64,000 nucleotides of DNA from Sphingomonas sp. SORGH_AS_0950 (GTDB lineage Bacteria; Pseudomonadota; Alphaproteobacteria; Sphingomonadales; Sphingomonadaceae), in contig NZ_JAUTAE010000001.1 in assembly GCF_030818415.1 (NCBI RefSeq), forward strand, positions 2,222,501 through 2,286,500, given 5' to 3'. The notes below the pieces were generated by a model, which saw only the letters and a program-made list of their open reading frames with translations, did no database searches and was not told where the DNA came from. Both the position numbers and the translations under genes were made by a program. Shown piece by piece: positions 8,852-16,283 of this stretch (position 1 is the first letter of the stretch; every line of letters starts with the position of its first letter).

Positions 8852-10156
8852 ATGGCCGCACCCGTCGTTTCCCGCGCCAACGGCGCGTCGCCAGCCGCGG
8901 GAGGGGGCAGATACGGCTCCGCACTGGCGCTGCTGGCCAGCCTGTTCTTCATGTGGGGCTTCATCACGGTCATCAACGGGACGCTGCTGCCGCACCTGCG
9001 CAGCGTGTTCGAGCTGAGCTATTTCCAGGCCTCGCTGATCGAGAGCGTCTGGTTCATCGCCTATTTCTTCGCCTCCATCCCCTCGGCCAAGCTGATCGAG
9101 CGGATCGGATACCAGAAGTCGCTGGTGACGGGCCTGCTCATCATGGCGGCGGGTGCGGTCGGCATGATGCTGGCGGCGTCGCTGCCCTCTTATGGCGTCA
9201 CGCTGCTGATGCTGTTCGTGATCGCCAGCGGCATCACCCTGCTCCAGGTCGCGGCCAACCCCTATGTCGCGGTGCTCGGCCCGGCGGACACGGCGTCGTC
9301 GCGCCTCAACCTCGTCCAGGCGATGAACTCAATGGGCACGATGCTGGCCCCGCTGTTCGGCGCCTATCTGATCCTCGGCCGGTCCAAGGGCGGCACGGCG
9401 CAGGCCGGTGAGGCGCTGACCCAGGCCGAACGCCTGGCCGATGCGCATGCGGTGGTCCTGCCTTACGGCCTGGTCGCGATCGTTCTGGTCGTGCTGGCGC
9501 TCGTCATCGCGCGCTTCCCGCTGCCCGCCATGGGTTCGGCGACCAGCCGGATCGCCAAGGAGGAGCGCAAGAACCATTCGCTGTGGAAGCATCGCAACCT
9601 GGTGTTCGGCATCGGCGCGATCTTCATCTACCTGATCGCCGAGATCGGCGTGGGCAACCTGTTCGTCAACTTCGTCAGCCGCCCCGACATCGGCAACATG
9701 ACCACCGAGGCGGCGGGCCGTTACCTGACGCTGCTGTGGGGCGGGATGATGGTCGGTCGCTTCGTCGGCTCGGCGATCATGCAGAAGGTGCCTGCGGGCG
9801 CGGTGCTGGCGGTCTTCTCGATCGGCGCGTTCCTGACCATGCTGGTCACCGTGTTCGCCGATGGTCACATCGCCATGTGGTCGCTGATCCTGGTCGGCCT
9901 GTTCCACTCGATCATGTTCCCGACCATCTTCACGCTGGGCATTCGCGGCCTCGGCCCGCTGACCGAGGAAGGCTCGGGCCTGCTGATCATGGCGATCGCG
10001 GGCGGCGCGCTGGTCGCGGTGCATGGCTGGCTGGCCGATCATTACGGGTTGCAGCAGTCGTTCCTGCTGACCGCGGTGTGCGAACTCTACATCCTGTTCT
10101 ACGCGGTCTGGGGTTCGAAGCCGACCAACGCCTTCCCCGACGAGGACGCCGGCTGA
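8852..10156 (+). CDS. sugar:H+ symporter, MFS family FHS type (FucP-like)
   Basis: This inner-membrane transporter of 434 residues has the 12-helix major facilitator pattern. FHS-family signatures are FFMWGFITVINGTLLPHL in the first helix, GxKxxxxxG-like ERIGYQKSLVTGL in the first cytoplasmic loop, and QVAANPYVAVLG with SSRLNLVQAMNSMGTM in helices 4-5. GGAGAGG lies six bases before the ATG. It is divergent from galM-xylD and probably coregulated with it, so a pentose is the likely substrate; fucose, galactose or glucose are used by other members. Confidence 0.85.
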   Translation: MAAPVVSRANGASPAAGGGRYGSALALLASLFFMWGFITVINGTLLPHLRSVFELSYFQASLIESVWFIAYFFASIPSAKLIERIGYQKSLVTGLLIMAAGAVGMMLAASLPSYGVTLLMLFVIASGITLLQVAANPYVAVLGPADTASSRLNLVQAMNSMGTMLAPLFGAYLILGRSKGGTAQAGEALTQAERLADAHAVVLPYGLVAIVLVVLALVIARFPLPAMGSATSRIAKEERKNHSLWKHRNLVFGIGAIFIYLIAEIGVGNLFVNFVSRPDIGNMTTEAAGRYLTLLWGGMMVGRFVGSAIMQKVPAGAVLAVFSIGAFLTMLVTVFADGHIAMWSLILVGLFHSIMFPTIFTLGIRGLGPLTEEGSGLLIMAIAGGALVAVHGWLADHYGLQQSFLLTAVCELYILFYAVWGSKPTNAFPDEDAG

Positions 10157-10176
10157 TACCGGACGATCCTCGTTCG

Positions 10177-10220
10177 AAAACAGGGGGGCGGTGCCGCAGG
10201 GTGCCGCCCCCTTCTGTTTT
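10177..10220 (+). terminator. bidirectional intrinsic terminator
   Basis: AAAACAG plus GGGGGCGG pairs with CCGCCCCC, two unpaired T, and CTGTTTT, giving a long GC stem flanked by A- and T-runs. It lies about 20 bases after the symporter stop, and the T-run suits plus-strand termination. Confidence 0.8.
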
Positions 10221-10294
10221 GGAGCGGCGGCATCTTTCGCCAATGGGCACGGCATGGTACGATACATCATCCCATTCAGCCGAGTATCCCGCCC

Positions 10295-10903
10295 TTGTCC
10301 CCTTCCCTCGACCTGCTCCACGCCGCCCCCCTCGCCCTCCCCGATCATGTCCGTCTGGGACGCGACTCCAGCGTGCTGGGCACGATCGACGATCCGGCAG
10401 TGACGTTGGCGATATGGGAGCGCGCGTCGCCGCTGCCCCGGCCCGATCTGGCGGAGTTTCCGGCGCTGCGCTTCGCGGCCGATGCCGGATCGGTCGCGGC
10501 GAAGGTGCGGGCCGCGCTGGCGGATGCGGTTCCGCAGGACTGGCATGACTGGCTCGCCCGCGATGTCGAGACGCTGGCCCGGCTTTATGCCACGCTGACC
10601 GGCGAGGACCGGGTCGAGGTCCGTATCGAGCGGGTGACGGGCAATGGCTGCTGGAAATTCCATGCCGACTATGTCGCGCTGCGGATGATCACCACCTATT
10701 GCGGGCAGGCGACCCAGTGGCTGCCCCATGGCGCCGATCCGCAGTCCGCGCCCCGCGCGCTGGCGCCCGGAGATGTCGGCCTGTTCAAGGGCCGCGAGCG
10801 CGCAGGCGACCGGGCGATCATCCACCGCTCTCCCCCGATCGCAGGCAGTGCCGAGGACCGGCTGTTGCTGGTCATCGATACCGAATGGCCCGACCATGGC
10901 TGA
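10295..10903 (+). CDS. DUF1826 family protein
   Basis: This is a soluble protein of 202 residues. DUF1826 genes are often found with zinc-limitation (Zur) genes in other bacteria, but their biochemical role is unknown to me. Visible residues are an HxD pair in CWKFHADYVALRM, then TTYCGQATQWLP, a distal His in IIHRSPP about 60 residues later, and an Arg in EDRLLLVIDTEW about 12 residues after that. This spacing is like an Fe(II)/2-oxoglutarate oxygenase facial triad plus the 2-oxoglutarate Arg. The start is uncertain: the first usable codon is TTG, and no ATG occurs near. It faces copB tail to tail across a repeat. Confidence 0.7.
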   Translation: MSPSLDLLHAAPLALPDHVRLGRDSSVLGTIDDPAVTLAIWERASPLPRPDLAEFPALRFAADAGSVAAKVRAALADAVPQDWHDWLARDVETLARLYATLTGEDRVEVRIERVTGNGCWKFHADYVALRMITTYCGQATQWLPHGADPQSAPRALAPGDVGLFKGRERAGDRAIIHRSPPIAGSAEDRLLLVIDTEWPDHG

Positions 10904-10929
10904 GCCTGCGCTGGTCTGCCGCGACCAAG

Positions 10930-11125
10930 ACACCTCTCCTTCCCTCGCCCCTCGCAGAGGGGAGAGGGGAGAGGGTTGCGCAGACTTGGCCTTTGCGAAA
11001 GCAAAGGCTTAGTCGGAGCTGGGTGAGGGGTGGGCGCTCGCAAGCGAGCGCGCGAGCCCTTGGGCTCGCTCAACCCCTCACCCAAGCTTCGCTAACCCTC
11101 TCCCCTGTCCAGGGGAGAGGGAAGA
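10930..11125. repeat. palindromic intergenic repeat, gggagagg/gtgaggg family
   Basis: The segment holds facing copies of a GC-rich element: CCCTCTCCCC-type and GGGGAGAGGG-type arms, with GGGTGAGGGG near 11021-11030 and its complement CCCCTCACCC near 11074-11083. Inside is the hairpin GCGCTCGC/GCGAGCGC near 11034-11050. The same core words recur at 28295-28401 and 29777-29915. It lies between the convergent DUF1826 and copB genes and could end both transcripts. Confidence 0.75.
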
Positions 11126-11152
11126 AGATGCAATCCTAAATGGCATCCGCCC

Positions 11153-12469
11153 CTAAAACCAGCCACGGATGCCCAGCGCCAGCGCCGCGCCGCTGCCACG
11201 GGCGGGGCCATAGCGACGTTCCCAGTTCACCCCGACATAGGGAGCGAATTCGCGGGCGATCTCGTAACGCAGGCGCAGGCCCAGTTCGATATTGGAGACG
11301 CCCGCCGCGATCCGCTGATCGGGCACGTCCTGCGCCGCGAGATTGACCTCGATGCGCGGTTGCAGGATCGCCCGCTGGGTGATCCGCTGGTCCACCCAGG
11401 CCTCGGCGCGGGCCAGCACATCGCCCCTGTCCGACAGGAACAAGGCGCCCTCGACATCGAACCAATAGGGGGCGAGCCCCTCGACCCCGACGACCGCATA
11501 GGTGCGCCTTACCCCGCTGCCGACATCCTGCCGCACGCCCGCCTGGAGGTTCCAATAGGGATCGATCGCGCGGGCATAGAGTGCCTGCACTTCCGCCGCG
11601 CCGATCCGATCGCCAAAATCCCCCTCGCCCTCGCTCTTGACGACCAGCCGGTGGATGTCGCCGCCGAACCAGCCCTCCCCGTCCCAGCGATAGCCGTCGC
11701 GCCCGTCGCGGACCTGGATCTCGGCCAGGTTGAACAGGATCTGGTGAAAGGCCATGCCGCCATGCTCCGCCCGCATCCGGCGATCGGCGGCGGCCATGAC
11801 GGCGCGGTCGTAGAAGCGATCCGCTGCACGCGTCGTCGGAGCGGGCGGCGGCGGGGCATGGCCCACCAATTCCGCCGGGGTGGCAGCGGGCTGGCAATGG
11901 CCCATCGCGGCATGTTCCGGCGAACAGGCTTCCGTCCCCATCGCCATGCCCGGCATCGCGGCGGGATCGGCTGCGCGGGTCTCGGCCGCCGGTGCAGGTT
12001 TGCAATGGCCCATGGCGGCGTGCTCGGGCGAGCAGGCCACCGCCCCCATCGCCATGCCGGACATCGCGGCGGGATCGGCTGCGCGGGTTTCGGCCGCCGG
12101 TGCAGGTTTGCAGTGGCCCATCGCGGCGTGCTCTGGCGGACAGGCCTCCGCCCCCATCGCCATGCCGGGCATCGCGGCGGGATCGGCCGCACCTGCTTCC
12201 AGGGCCGGAGTCGCCTGGCAATGCCCCATCGCCGCATGTTCGGGGGAGCAGGCCGAAGCCGCCGCCTTATGCTCCATGGCATGATGCGCCATTCCGGCCT
12301 GGCCCGGCGCGGCGTGCGGGGCACGGGTGGCCTTATTCCGGGGCCTGGCCTTGCCAGGCTTGCGGAGCGCGGCGGGCTTCGGGGCGGCCATCGGCATCGT
12401 CATGCCGGGCATCGCCATGCCCTGATGCTGCATCAGCGGATCGGCGAGCAGAAGCGACAGCAGGATCAT
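11153..12469 (-). CDS. copB: copper resistance outer-membrane protein CopB with Met/His/Cys repeats
   Basis: CopB is an outer-membrane copper resistance protein thought to bind and sequester copper with CopA. The C-terminal half (about residues 230-438) is the CopB beta-barrel domain, starting near RAADRFYDRAVMAAADRRM and ending LGIRGWF. The N-terminal half after the signal region is an expanded metal-binding stretch with MAMPGMTMPM and four copies of AC(S/P)PEHAAMGHC. Three exact 108-base units (36 residues) tile 11893-12216 with a partial fourth. The ATG overlaps the copA stop by four bases, so translation is coupled. The repeat number is unusual for the family and may vary between strains. 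Confidence 0.9.
   Translation of the reverse strand: MILLSLLLADPLMQHQGMAMPGMTMPMAAPKPAALRKPGKARPRNKATRAPHAAPGQAGMAHHAMEHKAAASACSPEHAAMGHCQATPALEAGAADPAAMPGMAMGAEACPPEHAAMGHCKPAPAAETRAADPAAMSGMAMGAVACSPEHAAMGHCKPAPAAETRAADPAAMPGMAMGTEACSPEHAAMGHCQPAATPAELVGHAPPPPAPTTRAADRFYDRAVMAAADRRMRAEHGGMAFHQILFNLAEIQVRDGRDGYRWDGEGWFGGDIHRLVVKSEGEGDFGDRIGAAEVQALYARAIDPYWNLQAGVRQDVGSGVRRTYAVVGVEGLAPYWFDVEGALFLSDRGDVLARAEAWVDQRITQRAILQPRIEVNLAAQDVPDQRIAAGVSNIELGLRLRYEIAREFAPYVGVNWERRYGPARGSGAALALGIRGWF
11893..12250 (-). repeat. tandem 108-bp repeats inside copB
   Basis: Unit starts at 11893, 12001 and 12109, with a partial unit from 12217, are each 108 bases apart. Each encodes PAAMPGMAMG, AC(S/P)PEHAAMGHC and a linker. 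Copies differ at a few positions. A single copy of the core also occurs in copA near 13070-13110. Confidence 0.85.
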
Positions 12470-14238
12470 GCCGCATCTCCCTTCGTCGCCGGATCGGGCC
12501 GAACGGTCACCACCTGCATCATACCCGCATGCATGTGATAGAGGAGGTGACAGTGGAACGCCCAGTCCCCCTCGGCATCGGCGGTCAGGTCGAAGGTGAC
12601 GGTCCCCCCCGGCGCGACATTGACCGTATGCTTGCGCGGCGCATGATCACCATGCCCGGTCACCAGTTCGAAGAAATGGCCGTGCAAATGGATCGGGTGC
12701 GCCATCATCGTGTCGTTGACCAGCGTGACCCGCACCCGCTCGTTCAGGCGAAAGGGAATGGGCGCGGTCACGGCGTTCAGCTTCACCCCGTCGAACGCCC
12801 ACATATAGCGCTCCATATTGCCGGTCAGATGGATGGTCAGCGCGCGCGAGGGCGTGCGGCGATCGGGATTGGGCCGGGTGCTCGCCAGGTCGCGATAGGT
12901 CAGCACCCGGTGCCCGGCATCGGCCAGCCCCTGTGGCGGCTCGCCGGTGCGGTCGACCGGCATCGGCGAAATTGTCTGGACGACCGGCGTGCGTGGCAGG
13001 CCGGGCGCGTTGGCGAAGTCGCGCATGCCGTGCTTCATCGCCCCATGATCCATGCCGCCCCCGCCGGGCTGGCAATGCCCCATCGCGGCATGTTCGGGCG
13101 AGCAGGCGGCGGCGCCCTGGTCCATCCCACCCATCCCCATATCCTTCATCGTCGCCAGCGGCCGGGGGCGCAGCGGCGGCACCGGCGCGACCATGCCGAT
13201 CCGCGGCGCCAGCGTGGCCCGCGCCATGCCCGACCGGTCCCAGGTCTCGGCGACCAGCGTATAGGCGCGGTCCTCCGCCGGAGTGACGATCACGTCATAG
13301 GTCTCGGCGACCGCGATCTGGAGCTCGTCGACCGCGACCGGCCGGACATCCTGCCCGTCCGCCTGCACGACGGTCATCGCCAGCCCCGGAAGCCGTATGT
13401 TGAAGATCGTCATCGCCGACGCATTGACCAGCCGCAGCCGCACCCGCTCTCCGACCGCGAACAGCCCGGTCCAGTTGTCCGCCGGGCCATGGCCGTTGAC
13501 CAGATAGCGATAGGTCGAGCCGGTCACGTCCGACACGTCGCTGGGGTCCATCCGCATCGCCCCCCAGCGCAAGCGCTCGGCCAGGGGCTGGTCGCGCCCC
13601 GCCAGCAATCCGCCGACGGTCTGTTTCTGATAGTTGAAATACCCGCCCTGCAATTTCAGGCGGCGGAAGATCGCATGCGGATGCAGCGCGCTGTGATCGG
13701 ACAGCAGGACGACATGCTCGCGCTCGGCGGCGATCGGATCGGGTCCGGCAGGATCGATGACGATGGGGCCGTACAGCCCCTCCTGCTCCTGCAATCCCGA
13801 ATGGCTGTGATACCAATAGGTCCCGGCCTGGACGACCGGAAACTCATAGGTGAAGCGCCCGCCCGCCGGAATGCCCGGAAAGCTGATCCCCGGCACCCCG
13901 TCCATCTGGAAGGGCAGGAGCAACCCGTGCCAGTGGATCGAGCTTTCCTCGTCCAGCTGGTTGACGACGGTGATCCGCGCGCGCTGCCCCTCGCGCAGCC
14001 GGATCAGCGGCGCCGGGGCCGAGCCGTTGATGCCGATCGCGTGATAGGGCTTGCCGTCGATCATCATGTGCTGGCGCGCGATGGTCAGGGTGATGTCGGG
14101 GCCGCTCAGCTCGGGGCGCGCCATATCCAGGCCATGCGCATGGCTCTGCGCCCAGCCCGGCACCGCCACCAGCGCGCCCAGTCCAGCCCCCCCCGCCAGC
14201 AGATCGCGGCGGCGCATCATCGTCTTCGGATCGATCAT
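12466..14238 (-). CDS. copA: copper resistance multicopper oxidase CopA
   Basis: This periplasmic multicopper oxidase of 590 residues oxidises Cu(I) and helps sequester copper. A twin-arginine signal (MRRRDLLAGGAGLGALVA) exports it folded. Copper ligands are visible in all four blocks: HWHGLLLPFQMDG and WYHSHSGLQEQEG in the first domain, HPIHLHGHFFEL and FHCHLLYHMHAGMMQV in the last. A Met/His-rich insert around residues 360-405 includes MGMGGMDQG and one AACSPEHAAMGHC motif like the copB repeats. The gene starts 33 bases after the sigma-factor stop and overlaps copB by four bases, so it lies in a five-gene operon. Confidence 0.93.
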   Translation of the reverse strand: MIDPKTMMRRRDLLAGGAGLGALVAVPGWAQSHAHGLDMARPELSGPDITLTIARQHMMIDGKPYHAIGINGSAPAPLIRLREGQRARITVVNQLDEESSIHWHGLLLPFQMDGVPGISFPGIPAGGRFTYEFPVVQAGTYWYHSHSGLQEQEGLYGPIVIDPAGPDPIAAEREHVVLLSDHSALHPHAIFRRLKLQGGYFNYQKQTVGGLLAGRDQPLAERLRWGAMRMDPSDVSDVTGSTYRYLVNGHGPADNWTGLFAVGERVRLRLVNASAMTIFNIRLPGLAMTVVQADGQDVRPVAVDELQIAVAETYDVIVTPAEDRAYTLVAETWDRSGMARATLAPRIGMVAPVPPLRPRPLATMKDMGMGGMDQGAAACSPEHAAMGHCQPGGGGMDHGAMKHGMRDFANAPGLPRTPVVQTISPMPVDRTGEPPQGLADAGHRVLTYRDLASTRPNPDRRTPSRALTIHLTGNMERYMWAFDGVKLNAVTAPIPFRLNERVRVTLVNDTMMAHPIHLHGHFFELVTGHGDHAPRKHTVNVAPGGTVTFDLTADAEGDWAFHCHLLYHMHAGMMQVVTVRPDPATKGDAA

Positions 14239-14270
14239 GCCCCCTTATACGCAAGCCCGGCGTGCGCCCC

Positions 14271-14831
14271 TCACCCGGTCCTGTCGCGCAATTCGGCACG
14301 GGCCCGGCGGATGCGCAGTTCGACCGCCTTCACGCTCAGCCCCAGCGCCTCGGCCGCCTCGGCCTGGCTCAGCCCCTCGATCGCGCACAGGATCAGCGGC
14401 GCGCGCAAGGCCTCGGGCAACGTGTCCAGCGCGGCCAGCGTGCGGGCCAGCGAGTCGCGCTCGATCGCCGCCGCTTCGCCGCCGATCCGGTCGTCGGCCA
14501 CCGCCTCGGCCGCCTCGACCGGCAGGAAACGCGCGATCACCGCGCGCACCCGCCGCCGCCGTGCCCAGTCGCGGCATTTGTTGAGCGCGATCCGGCTGAG
14601 CCAGGCGCGCAGGCTGCGCGTCGTATCGAACCGCGCCAGCGCGCCGTGCGCGGCGACGAAACTCTCCTGCACCAGGTCCAGCGCCTCCTCGGCGTCGCGG
14701 ACATGCGCCAGGATCAGGCGATACAGCGCCGCCTTGTGCCGGGCGACGATCGCGGCATAGGCCTCGGGCCGACCGCCCCGCACCAGCGCGACCAGATCGC
14801 CGTCGGACAAGCCCGCATAATCGCGGCTCAC
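14271..14831 (-). CDS. ECF-type RNA polymerase sigma factor, CnrH-like
   Basis: This 186-residue group-4 sigma factor has region 2 (DAEEALDLVQESFVAAHGAL, FDTTRSLRAWLSRIALNKCRD) and region 4 (LPEALRAPLILCAIEGLSQ, EAAEALGLSVKAVELRIRRA) only. I start it at GTG 14831, whose GTGA overlaps the stop of the CnrX-like gene; the frame stays open further upstream, but that reading belongs to the antisense frame of the sensor. CnrH of Cupriavidus metallidurans is 191 residues and also follows cnrY and cnrX. It should direct transcription of its own operon when metal releases it from the membrane anti-sigma protein. Confidence 0.85.
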   Translation of the reverse strand: MSRDYAGLSDGDLVALVRGGRPEAYAAIVARHKAALYRLILAHVRDAEEALDLVQESFVAAHGALARFDTTRSLRAWLSRIALNKCRDWARRRRVRAVIARFLPVEAAEAVADDRIGGEAAAIERDSLARTLAALDTLPEALRAPLILCAIEGLSQAEAAEALGLSVKAVELRIRRARAELRDRTG

Positions 14832-15271
14832 CGCCCCGTATCGGTCAGCTTGGCGACCACCAGCCGGTCGAAGGTCGCCGCCTGGTCGGGCCGCAGCACG
14901 CGGCGCATCGCAAAGACATGCGCCAGCGTCGCTTTTTGCAGGTCGCCCATGCTGTGATGCACCGCGTCGATCGCCTGGGTCACGCGGGGACCGTCGCGAT
15001 GCTCGGCCTCGATCGCCGCCGCCAGCCGGGCATTGTCGCCGCGCAGCCGGGCGTCGAGCGCCGCGCGCGTGGCGGCGAACTGCGTCTCCAGTCGGTCGAG
15101 CGCCACCGCCTGCGCCGGGTCGAGCGCGATTGTCTGGTGGACGAGCGTATGGATGTCGCTCGCCTGCGGCTCGGTGGGCATCAGCAACCGGCATCCGATC
15201 GCCACCCCGGCCAGCGCGGCGACGAAGGCGATCACGATGGTCAGCACCGCCCGGCGCATCTCGCCCCTCAC
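14828..15271 (-). CDS. membrane-anchored periplasmic metal sensor, CnrX-like
   Basis: This 147-residue protein has one N-terminal transmembrane helix (about residues 8-30) and a periplasmic helical hairpin. His41, His45 (DIHTLVHQ), Glu62 (RLETQF), His118 and Met122 (LAHVFAMRR) occupy positions equivalent to the metal ligands His42, His46, Glu63, His119 and Met123 of C. metallidurans CnrX, as I recall them, a constant offset of one. CnrX senses nickel and cobalt. Here the genes downstream are copA and copB, so copper is the likely signal, but specificity cannot be read from sequence. The ATG overlaps the previous stop by four bases. Confidence 0.82.
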   Translation of the reverse strand: MRGEMRRAVLTIVIAFVAALAGVAIGCRLLMPTEPQASDIHTLVHQTIALDPAQAVALDRLETQFAATRAALDARLRGDNARLAAAIEAEHRDGPRVTQAIDAVHHSMGDLQKATLAHVFAMRRVLRPDQAATFDRLVVAKLTDTGR

Positions 15272-15555
15272 CGGCCAAGCAACAGCGTGGACGGCGCCAG
15301 GCCCCCGCCCAGCGCGACGACCGCCGCCCCGGGCCGCTCGCGCGCCTCGCTCCGCCCGGCCATCACGCCGCCGCCCGCCAGGCCCAGCACCATGGCGACA
15401 GCGGCCGCCAACGCCATGCCCCGCACCGAGAGCGTTCCGACAGGGACGGGCGCCGCCGCGATCGTCGCGGCGACCCGCTGCTCCATATCCGCAAGCGCGG
15501 CGGGCGGCATGCCCCGCGACAATCGGGCGAGATCGTGGTCGATGGGATCGGTCAT
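15268..15555 (-). CDS. small membrane anti-sigma protein, CnrY-like
   Basis: This 95-residue protein has a cytoplasmic N-terminal segment (DHDLARLSRGMPPAALADM), a single transmembrane helix (about residues 45-67) and a short periplasmic tail ending PSTLLLGR. CnrY is also 95 residues, with the same topology and, as I recall, a tail ending in a similar LLIGK. By analogy the N-terminus would hold the sigma factor at the membrane, and the periplasmic tail would contact the CnrX-like sensor. It is the first gene of the operon. Sequence similarity in such short proteins is weak, and the assignment rests on order, size, topology and the C-terminal motif. Confidence 0.7.
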   Translation of the reverse strand: MTDPIDHDLARLSRGMPPAALADMEQRVAATIAAAPVPVGTLSVRGMALAAAVAMVLGLAGGGVMAGRSEARERPGAAVVALGGGLAPSTLLLGR

Positions 15556-15646
15556 GACAGGACTATACGCGACAAAGCGCCAAACCCCTCATGGGGATAA
15601 GATCCGCGAAAAACGGCCACCCGGCAGTCGATCCGCACCGCACAAC

Positions 15647-15682
15647 AAAAACCCCGCTAAGCCGTTGGCCTAGCGGGGTTTT
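15647..15682 (-). terminator. intrinsic terminator of the tRNA-Val gene
   Basis: AAAACCCCGCTA and TAGCGGGGTTTT form a 12-pair stem, with AGCC/GGC pairing inside it. On the minus strand a run of five T follows the stem, directly after the tRNA 3-prime end. It can also work from the plus strand. Confidence 0.88.
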
Positions 15683-15685
15683 CGA

Positions 15686-15760
15686 TGGTGGGCGTGGCAA
15701 GGATTGAACTTGCGACCCCTGCGATGTCAACACAGTGCTCTACCACTGAGCTACACGCCC
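15686..15760 (-). tRNA. tRNA-Val (anticodon GAC)
   Basis: The minus strand reads GGGCGTGTAGCTCAGTGG at the 5-prime end, and has an anticodon loop TTGACAT (anticodon GAC) closed by CTGTG/CGCAG, a T-loop GTTCAATCC and an acceptor arm CACGCCC followed by the encoded ACCA. All four arms can be drawn. The 3-prime CCA is encoded at 15688-15686. Confidence 0.96.
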
Positions 15761-15773
15761 GCCGGAGGCCGGC

Positions 15774-15802
15774 CAATTAGCCGGGGTGTGGGGGGCTGGC
15801 AA
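15774..15802 (-). promoter_or_regulatory. candidate sigma-70 promoter of tRNA-Val
   Basis: On the minus strand TTGCCA (15802-15797) and TAATTG (15779-15774) are 17 bases apart. The expected start falls a few bases before the mature tRNA 5-prime end at 15760. Confidence 0.5.
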
Positions 15803-15805
15803 GCC

Positions 15806-16183
15806 CTAAATTGCACCATCGACCGAATTTGTCTGAAAAAGGCGATCCACCTCCATCACCAGGTCGCGCAGGTGGAAGGGTTTGGACAGGACGCGGGCGT
15901 TGGGAACCGCCTGCCCGGCCTTGAGCGTCACCGCCGCAAAGCCGGTGATGAACATCACGCGCAGGTCGGGCACCATCACGGCGGCGCGCTGGGCCAGTTC
16001 GATGCCGTCCATCTCGGGCATGACGATATCGGTCAGCAGCAGGTCGAACCGTTCGCTCTCCAGCAGCGGGATGGCCGCCGTGCCGCGATCCACCGCCGTC
16101 ACCCGATAGCCCGAGCGGGTCAGCGCCCGCGTCAGATATTCGCGCATGACCTCATCGTCTTCGGCCAGCAGGATGTGAAGCAT
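15806..16183 (-). CDS. cpdR: single-domain response regulator, CpdR-like
   Basis: This 125-residue stand-alone receiver domain shows acidic pocket residues in LLAEDDEVMREYL, the phospho-acceptor Asp52 in LLLTDIVMPEMDG, the Thr in MFITGFA and the Lys in LSKPFHLRDLV. N-terminus and C-terminus match CpdR, which in Caulobacter controls localisation of ClpXP and cell-cycle proteolysis when unphosphorylated. cpdR next to an N-formylglutamate amidohydrolase gene is an arrangement known from other alphaproteobacteria. An ATG at 16201 would add six residues; I prefer 16183 by homology. It ends about 46 bases before the tRNA. Confidence 0.85.
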   Translation of the reverse strand: MLHILLAEDDEVMREYLTRALTRSGYRVTAVDRGTAAIPLLESERFDLLLTDIVMPEMDGIELAQRAAVMVPDLRVMFITGFAAVTLKAGQAVPNARVLSKPFHLRDLVMEVDRLFQTNSVDGAI

Positions 16184-16283
16184 CTCTTGATCCCGATTCA
16201 TGTGACGGCCGTTCTAGCGGCGAGGCCGTTAAGATTTCCAGACCATTGCTTGCCTTGTCGGCCCGCCATAGGATCGCCCGCCA

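Noticed and set aside
11893..12250. Regular 108-base repeats considered as a possible CRISPR-like array
   Set aside because: They are in frame inside copB, have no unique spacers and encode a metal-binding protein motif; no cas gene is nearby.
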